This document shows positions 27,518 through 33,318 of a stretch of DNA of 33,318 nucleotides, one piece after another (position 1 is the first letter of the stretch; each line of letters opens with the position of its first letter). The position numbers and the translations under genes were made by a program. The notes under the pieces were generated by a model. The model was not told where the DNA came from. It saw only the letters and a program-made list of their open reading frames with translations, and did not search any database. The stretch comes from Cyclaneusma minus. Its lineage: Eukaryota; Ascomycota; Leotiomycetes; Marthamycetales; Marthamycetaceae. The stretch is taken from NCBI GenBank assembly GCA_037179335.1, contig JAKZHN010000074.1:1-33318 (forward strand), in the 5' to 3' direction.

Positions 27518-27620
27518 AATTTTTCAAAATATTCTCAGTTACTCGTAATATCCGTACTATCCTCAATCTTGAGGATATGCCTAATCTTTGAGGATATTCT
27601 CAATCACTGGGGATATTCCC
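27518..27620 (+). repeat. Right array of the 19-bp repeat
   Basis: Units start at 27,518 (aatttttcaaaatattctc), 27,537 (agttactcgtaatatccgt), a shortened unit near 27,565, 27,583 (aatctttgaggatattctc) and 27,602 (aatcactggggatattccc). The array fills the gap between the secreted-protein start and the stop of the 168-aa frame, and its last unit overlaps that stop. Confidence 0.8.
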
Positions 27621-28110
27621 AATCATCGAAGGGGGGTTCAGACTTTTGTCGCACAATTGTAGACACCAAGGACCCCTTGTAGATGAATGGGACTGGTGAT
27701 GATAGCTGAGACGCCGAGGCCGGTAAAGACCCCCCTACTGATGGTGGCAGTGGGATTCCAGATGAACGTGGCTGGCCTTCGTAAGGGACAGACATGTATT
27801 TGCAGCAGAGTGGCAGATGTTGAAGTTCTACACCATAAAGATCTTCGCCAAGAGATAATTGTAAAAAGCAGGGTCTGAATGGGTGGATATACCTAGTCTC
27901 GACATCTCTATCCCTTCTTTTGACATATTTCTTCGTCTGCTGCTTCTGCCACTGAAGTTGGTTTCTACTGTCACTCATAGTGAAGTCCAACGGATCTAGC
28001 TTGCTGAACAGTAACATCAAGCAGGTCCAGCCCTCACTTAGTACTCGGTGGGCTAGAGCAAGTTTGTTCACGTTTGTGCGTTCATTCCTGTCTATACCAT
28101 TGCCCAGCAT
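27604..28110 (-). CDS. Uncharacterised protein (168 aa)
   Basis: ATG at 28,110-28,108 (MLGNGIDRNERTNVNKLAL), stop at 27,606-27,604. A minus-strand TATA box (aggtataagt, 28,184-28,175) lies about 65 bp upstream with a pyrimidine tract between, which supports this start; an in-frame GTG 15 bases further upstream is not used in fungal genes. The protein has a hydrophobic/Leu-rich early segment, a basic KKYVKRRDRD patch, a Cys-Cys pair, and a Ser/Pro-rich tail. It ends in QKSEPPFDDWEYPQ, where the last codons are made by a unit of the 19-bp repeat. No domain was recognised. A decayed copy of its 3' end is at 18,926-19,035. It could be a real small gene or part of an old mobile element that includes the 19-bp repeats. 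Confidence 0.4.
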   Translation of the reverse strand: MLGNGIDRNERTNVNKLALAHRVLSEGWTCLMLLFSKLDPLDFTMSDSRNQLQWQKQQTKKYVKRRDRDVETRYIHPFRPCFLQLSLGEDLYGVELQHLPLCCKYMSVPYEGQPRSSGIPLPPSVGGSLPASASQLSSPVPFIYKGSLVSTIVRQKSEPPFDDWEYPQ

Positions 28111-28174
28111 CGTTATCCTACTCACTCTCAGTGGAGTCTGGAGAAACTGAGAAGAGAAGAAGATGGTAGTTGGT

Positions 28175-28288
28175 ACTTATACCTAAACGCTGCATCTTGA
28201 ATCTTAGCTGCGAGAGACTCAGAGTCACAATGTCACGCGTAGGAGATTACAGCCCCCAAGCTCCCATTTCACGACATCACTATTTAAG
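28175..28288. promoter_or_regulatory. Divergent TATA pair
   Basis: Minus-strand TATA (acttatacct on +, 28,175-28,184) serving the 168-aa frame, and a + strand tatttaag at 28,281-28,288 facing away about 100 bp off. The middle has cacgcg (28,234) rather than CACGTG. Same layout as modules 1-3. Confidence 0.4.
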
Positions 28289-28310
28289 CCAGCTTTTTGG
28301 ACAACACTAG

Positions 28311-28469
28311 ATGTCCAAAGCCTTGAAATGCCGTCGTTGCCGATCATGTCCGATGGCAAAATCTGTGAAATTCGTGTATCTTGGAAATTCCAGCATGGCT
28401 CTGCTACTCAAATTTTGTAGGGCTTCCATCAAAATCTTTGTTATTCCAGGAACGTTAGACTGCTGGTAG
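28311..28469 (+). CDS. Possible short Cys-rich ORF (52 aa)
   Basis: ATG at 28,311, stop at 28,467-28,469. Begins MSKALKCRRCRSC with a C-x2-C-x2-C cluster, followed by a hydrophobic segment. It lies only 23-30 bases after the tatttaag element, too close for a normal leader, and its end overlaps the antisense 95-aa frame. Weak. Confidence 0.15.
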   Translation: MSKALKCRRCRSCPMAKSVKFVYLGNSSMALLLKFCRASIKIFVIPGTLDCW

Positions 28470-28728
28470 CCATACTACTGTCAGGAAACCCATCTGCCGT
28501 TGTATCTGCTTGCTGTTGTCGGCTTGACCACCTATGAGCTTGAAAGGAATGAAGCTTCCGGCCTGCGACATCTTGCAGCTTGAAGGTATTCTCTTGACAA
28601 TGGAGGAACCAAGATAAATCGAAGGCCAAATTCTGGTTCTCCTCGGTGTCGCAGTTGCTGTTCATTTCCGTGGTATGAAGGGAAAATCTCACTTGACACT
28701 GTGAGTAGCGCCCTCTTTCGTACCCCAT
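28441..28728 (-). CDS. Uncharacterised small ORF (95 aa)
   Basis: True ATG at 28,728-28,726, stop TAA at the low-coordinate end. The product is polar (MGYERGRYSQCQVRFSLH at the start, Gln/Ser/Ala-rich end), with no signal peptide, membrane segment or known motif. Codons are mixed and not AT-biased, as for other island frames. No TATA was found directly upstream. An overlapping frame (28,532-28,777) begins at a non-ATG codon and is left out. Confidence 0.3.
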   Translation of the reverse strand: MGYERGRYSQCQVRFSLHTTEMNSNCDTEENQNLAFDLSWFLHCQENTFKLQDVAGRKLHSFQAHRWSSRQQQADTTADGFPDSSMATSSLTFLE

Positions 28729-29331
28729 CTACTCGAAGGTCTTGCCCCTTTACCCCGCTCAGCCGTTTCCCAGGCAATTACGACTAAGGTTCATCCAGCC
28801 TGCCTGATGCACCACGTGAACCGCGATCACCTGATCCGTCCTGGACAGCCAAGTACAATTCACCTGAAAAATTTAGAAAAGTACGGAAGAACGATATCCC
28901 TAGCGCAAAAAACGGAATTATATGAGGCCACTCTATGACACCAGAAAAGATCAAAAAAGGTATTGCGGACTCCAACATAATGGTTCGCCCAGACACGAAA
29001 AGGCTGAGTTTGCCACGAATGATGTCTTGAAGTCCGCATGAATGACTTAGCATTGAGATGAGGTGAAAATCTGAAAGAGTACATCTCGGGAAGATGCTGG
29101 CTGGCTGGGACAAATGAAACGGTGATGGCAATTTGCCTTGACAGCAAAGAATGGGAATGGCGGTGACTGGCTAGTGTTTTACTTGATGAGCTGGCAAAAG
29201 TCGGGATAGCGACTTTGCTTGTCAGTCAGTCTGAAGCCCTACACGTTGCACACCAGCCTACTTCTGCCACCTCGCAATTAGCTGGGATCCTATAGCCGAA
29301 GATTTCCCGGGGGCCAGTTTCCGGACTTTTA
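28729..29331. other. Right end of the island, no gene called
   Basis: Balanced DNA with two overlapping minus-strand open frames (28,784-29,147) that begin at TTG and have no recognised domain; one contains hydrophobic stretches. caccacgtgaa at 28,810 holds another CACGTG. Composition changes abruptly to AT-rich at about 29,331. Confidence 0.5.
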
Positions 29332-32300
29332 TAGCTTATTATATTTAATTATTATATTATATATTAATTATTGCATAAATATAATATAATATATATTCAT
29401 TATTATATAAATATAATTTGATTTTGCATTATTTTATATAATAAATATTTTTATAATTTATAATAAATATTTCTATACGGCAAAAACATTTACTATATTA
29501 CAAAATAATTGCTATAAATTATTAATTTCTTTAAGTATTTCCGTTTTTTTTTAAAAGCAAATTTAAATATATTTATTTTATAAAATTAATAATAATTTTT
29601 ATTATAGTTTATATAATTTAAATGCCTTGGATATTTTATTTTATATGCTTTTTATAAAACAAAATTATGATATATTATAATTAATAATAATAGCAAGCTG
29701 CTATTAAAAACATATAAATATACTATATAAATTATATTTTACTGCTGCAAAATATATATATATATATATATAATATACCAATATATATAAATATAAAAGC
29801 AATTGCGAAAAATATACATGCGAAAAAAAAATTAAAGCAATATTTGCAGGATTTTTATTAGTATTAAAAATAAACGGATATTAAAAAACAAAATTAGCTA
29901 AAAAGGGAATTTTTTACAGATTTTTTTATAAAAAATAATCAAAAAAAATTGCAATAATTTTTTTTTATAAAGGCCAAGCCTATATAATAGGAAAATATAC
30001 AAAACGCTATTATAAAGTATAAAGCAGCTATATAGTAAATAAATATACAAAAGGCTATCATATAGCAAATAAATATATAAAAGGCTATTATAAAAAAGGC
30101 TGCTATAAAAAAAGCTATTATAAAAAAGGCTATTGCAAAAAGAGCAAATATATAAAAAACTATTGCAAAAAACAATACGGGAAAAAAATACGGGAAAATT
30201 TATAAATATATTTTTTATAAAACAAATAATTGAAAAACCAATAATCTTTGCGCCTTTTATTAATATTTAAAGTTATTTGCTTTATTATATATTTTAAAAA
30301 AGGGACTTATATTTAAAAGCAATTAATGCAATCCTATTCCAATTTTTAAATAATAACGTTTATAATATAATTAAATTTTAAACATATAGTTTTAATTTTA
30401 ATTTACAAAAAGGTTAGGCCAATTACCGTAAAGCTTTATTTATATAATATTTTAATTTAAATAAATAAAATCATAAATAATGCGAAAATAATTGCAATAG
30501 GCTTTTTGCAATTTGCAAATTTTTTAAATTTATTGAAAAAAAGTCGGTCATCATATAAGGGTTTTGCGGAAATTGCTATTAGGATAATTCTATAATAAAT
30601 TGCAATTTATGTAATAAAGCAAAAAATAAATATAGGAAATCTTTAGATTTTAATAAATTGCTATTTTTTAGATTTTTTAGATTTTAATAATAGTTATTGT
30701 AATTTTAATAAATTTTATTTTTTATATTATTTACCAAAGCAATATTGCCGCTATTTTTTTGCAATTTTTGTTATTAATATAAAGTTAAAAAGCGAAGGTA
30801 TAAATATAAAAAATTAAATGCAAAAGCCCAAAATAATAATAGCGCAAAAACGCGCAAGCAAGAAATTTTACAAATTTGTTTTATATATAAATAATTTGGT
30901 TTTAAATCTTTTAATAGCAGGCTGCAATTTAAAAAAAATTTAATTTGCAGGGGCCCGTTATTTTAAAATAGATTATTTAATTTGCAATTCTTTTATTTAG
31001 CTAAATAATTATTTAATTTTATTAATAATTAAAAAGCTTATATTAAAAAAGCAGCGGAAATAATTTTTTATAAATAGTAGATTAATATTGCCAATATAAA
31101 TTTATAATTTATAATTGCGAAAATAATAAATAAAACTATAAAGCTGGATGCAAAATATAGAAAGCTAAGTGCGGAATATATTAAAAGGTAGATAAATTGA
31201 AAATGCCATAAATTAAAATAACTAAGACTTAAATAATTTACAAAGATTTTGGGAATTTGCAAAAATTTTTAAATTTGGAATTTTTATAATTATATAATCA
31301 ATAACATAATGATTTTCTAATTATATTTATATATTTTATTTTATTAATATTAATAAATAAATATCATTTATATATACCATGATAAATTGCGTTTTGAAAA
31401 GCAACCCCTTTTAAATTCTTTTCAATCGATTTTTCTCATTTTAAAAAGTCTGCCAATGCTTTTTAGCTGGTCTCCGAATTTATATTAGCGGCGCTAGCGG
31501 CTTTTAAAATAAAGGAATTGATAATTTTTAATATTTATATTGCCAGCATGCGTTTACGCAGCCCTAGGGCTGCAATTAAAAAAGACTTGTTTTTTACAAA
31601 TATTAAAAATACTTTCCAAATAATTTCCAATTGTTTTCCAATTATTTTAAGCCTTTTTTGCCGCCGCCTGCTAATTTCGCCAATTTTGATTTATAGTTAT
31701 ATTTTAAGATTTGCAAAATTTTCACGTTTAATTAGCAATTTAAAAATACAATATTATAATAGCAATAATATACGCCAGCTAATTTATAGCTAGTTAAAAG
31801 CTATATAATCCCTAATCTTTTTATTTTTTATTATATATTCTTTTGCCGCTGAAAATAAATACCAGCGGTATATTGATTTTTTATTAAAAGCCCGGGCGTT
31901 TTTTTACGCTAAATTAAAAAACGATATACGCTAAATTAAATTTTTCCTTGCAAATCCATATTTTTAAATACCCTTTTATAATCGACCCTATTAAATAGCC
32001 AATATTTTTATATTCAAATACCCTTTTTCAATTGATTTCTATTTTATAGCCGGTATATAGCCGTTAAAAGTTTGGATTTCTATTTACGCTATACTAATAA
32101 ATAGCATGCGTTAAATAAAATAATAAATTTACAGACTTTTTATTCTATTAAATATTCTGTTTTTTTTTAAAAAAAGTTCAATTGGTTTTTAATAAATAGC
32201 CGGCAATGTTATATATATATATATATATTATTCTCGCCTATAGCGGCTATATTCAAACAATAATTATACCGGACTCTAATTTTAATCTATTTAAATTATT

Positions 32301-33242
32301 TGCAATATTAAAATTGTAAATTAATGCTTTTGCCTTATTAAATGTTTGCTAATAAAAATAAGCATTAAATTTTATAATTTATTTTTTTAAAAGTAAAAAT
32401 TAAATGTTATTCAGAAAACAATTAAATACAATCATTTTTTAATATTGAAAATTATATAAAATATAAAATTTCAGCTATTATTAATTTATAGTTTTTTTTA
32501 ATATTATATATTAATATTAAAAAGGCTATGATATTGAAGGCCGCAAAATAAGCATATAAATTTTAGCAAATTTAAATAGGGCAGTTAGCCGAGATTATAT
32601 TAAAATATATAGCTTTTTATTTGCAATAGGAAATTTTTAAGGCCGGCGATTTCCTTGTATAAAAAACCCATTTTTTTATAATTTATTAAAAATTCCAAAT
32701 ATATTATAACGATTAAAATAAAATAAAATTGATTTGAAATTTAGCCAAATTTATTTATATCCGGGTTATAAGTTATAAAAAAACTAATATTTATTTAGCA
32801 AAAAAAGCAATTGCCGAATTTAAAGCTGTAATATAAATATAATAAAAACAGAAAAATATAGAATATACAAACTACGCTTTATTTAAAGCCAAAAAAAGAC
32901 TTAACCGGATAAAAACTGGCTATAAAAAATATAAATATAAATATAAATAGCTTTTGGCATTTCGATTTTTTTAATAAATTTTTAAACTAACAATTATAGC
33001 ATTGGCAATAACAGAATTTAAAGGCATAGTATTATTAAAGCTTTATTTATATAGGCCCCTAATTTATTTATAATTAAAAAGTCCTATTGGCCAGTAAAGA
33101 AAAATCAGGGTAATTTTAGCCCAGGAGAAAAAAATCCGATTTTCTTTTAAAAAAGGCCTGGTCTTTTTGTTGATAACTTTTAACCCTATAGGACTTATTA
33201 TTTTAATCATTATTGCATGGCTTTAATAGCTAAATATCGATT
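29332..33242. other. AT-rich RIP-like flank, unassigned
   Basis: Stop-dense, AT-rich relic DNA like the left block. I found no recognisable transposon domain. (TA)n runs occur at 29,752-29,772 and 32,211-32,228. A less mutated patch at about 31,490-31,690 keeps GC motifs (gcggcgctagcggc, gccgccgcctgc), but its frames have only AT-rich composition. aagtcctat (33,079) and ataggactt (33,188) are inverted copies that could mark ends of a short element. Confidence 0.6.
30078..30175 (-). repeat. 15-bp tandem repeat, about 6 degenerate units
   Basis: Units of the form aaaaaaggctattat recur every 15 bases. Read on the minus strand they give a five-residue periodic hydrophobic peptide (IAFFI, AAFFI), which explains the open frame at 29,939-30,175; that frame is not taken as a gene. 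Confidence 0.75.
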
Positions 33243-33246
33243 AAAA

Positions 33247-33317
<71 letters not shown>

Positions 33318-33318
33318 A
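33243..33318. repeat. (AAAT)n microsatellite
   Basis: Uninterrupted tetranucleotide repeat, about 19 copies, running to the last base of the window. Confidence 0.97.

Noticed and set aside
28784..29147. Two overlapping minus-strand frames of 115 and 95 codons
   Set aside because: Both begin at TTG, overlap in different frames and show no recognised domain or promoter.
29939..30175. 78-codon hydrophobic minus-strand frame resembling a membrane protein
   Set aside because: It is the translation of a 15-bp tandem repeat with a five-residue period.
31518..31793. 91-codon + frame in the right flank
   Set aside because: No recognised domain and AT-driven composition; both strands were read and no transposase motif was found.

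Overview
The window looks like nuclear DNA of a filamentous ascomycete (Pezizomycotina) with a two-speed, AT-isochore genome. About 23 kb is extremely AT-rich and consists of transposons broken by what looks like repeat-induced point mutation (RIP): C-to-T and G-to-A changes on both strands that turn Cys and His codons into Tyr, Asp into Asn, and Gln/Arg/Trp into stops. In the middle sits a roughly 10.7 kb island (about 18,665 to 29,331) of balanced base composition, where the only believable genes lie. The island's main gene has a short GT-AG intron with a good fungal branch point. There are no bacterial operons, ribosome-binding sites, rRNA genes or CRISPR arrays. The species cannot be named from the sequence.

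Left AT-rich block (1 to ~18,665). It opens with an (ATT)n microsatellite. A decayed Mutator-like (MULE) transposase is readable up to ~3,131. Two Ty3/gypsy LTR retrotransposon relics follow, both on the + strand. Element A (4,579-6,687) has two LTRs and an integrase remnant but has lost gag, RT and RNase H. Element B (7,302-14,349) is full length (~7.05 kb), with LTRs, a gag zinc knuckle, RT, RNase H and integrase all recognisable and all inactivated. The rest holds degenerate repeats, a foldback element at ~15.55-15.90 kb and unassigned relic DNA.

Island (18,665-29,331). The main gene (19,340-22,165, +) encodes a chimeric protein of about 890 aa: charged coiled-coil N-terminus, long Gly/Ala/Pro/Ser/Met-rich linker, acidic/basic tracts, a His-Cys-box (I-PpoI-type, His-Me finger) endonuclease domain with the catalytic His and Asn and the zinc ligands at I-PpoI spacing, then a C2H2 zinc finger. 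Arrays of a 19-bp repeat (consensus agtaattgggaatattccc) lie upstream of it, directly after its stop, and again at 27.5 kb between two minus-strand genes: a small secreted protein (27,070-27,495) and a 168-aa unknown (27,604-28,110). Part of the right-hand block is duplicated in decayed form beside the left-hand array.

Between 22.2 and 27.0 kb there is no convincing long gene. This stretch carries a series of TATA-box modules, three of them divergent (TATA on both strands around CACGTGATC or a close variant), plus a tRNA-like element with A and B boxes and some hairpins. These could be promoters of short or non-coding transcripts, or remains of duplicated promoters.

Right AT-rich block (29,332-33,318). 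RIP-like unassigned DNA with short tandem repeats, ending in an (AAAT)n microsatellite, so the window begins and ends in simple repeats.

The strongest candidate for something undescribed is the nuclear His-Cys-box endonuclease fusion gene bracketed by 19-bp repeat arrays, possibly a mobile or formerly mobile unit. The repeated divergent promoter modules come second. All family calls were made by eye; no database search was run.
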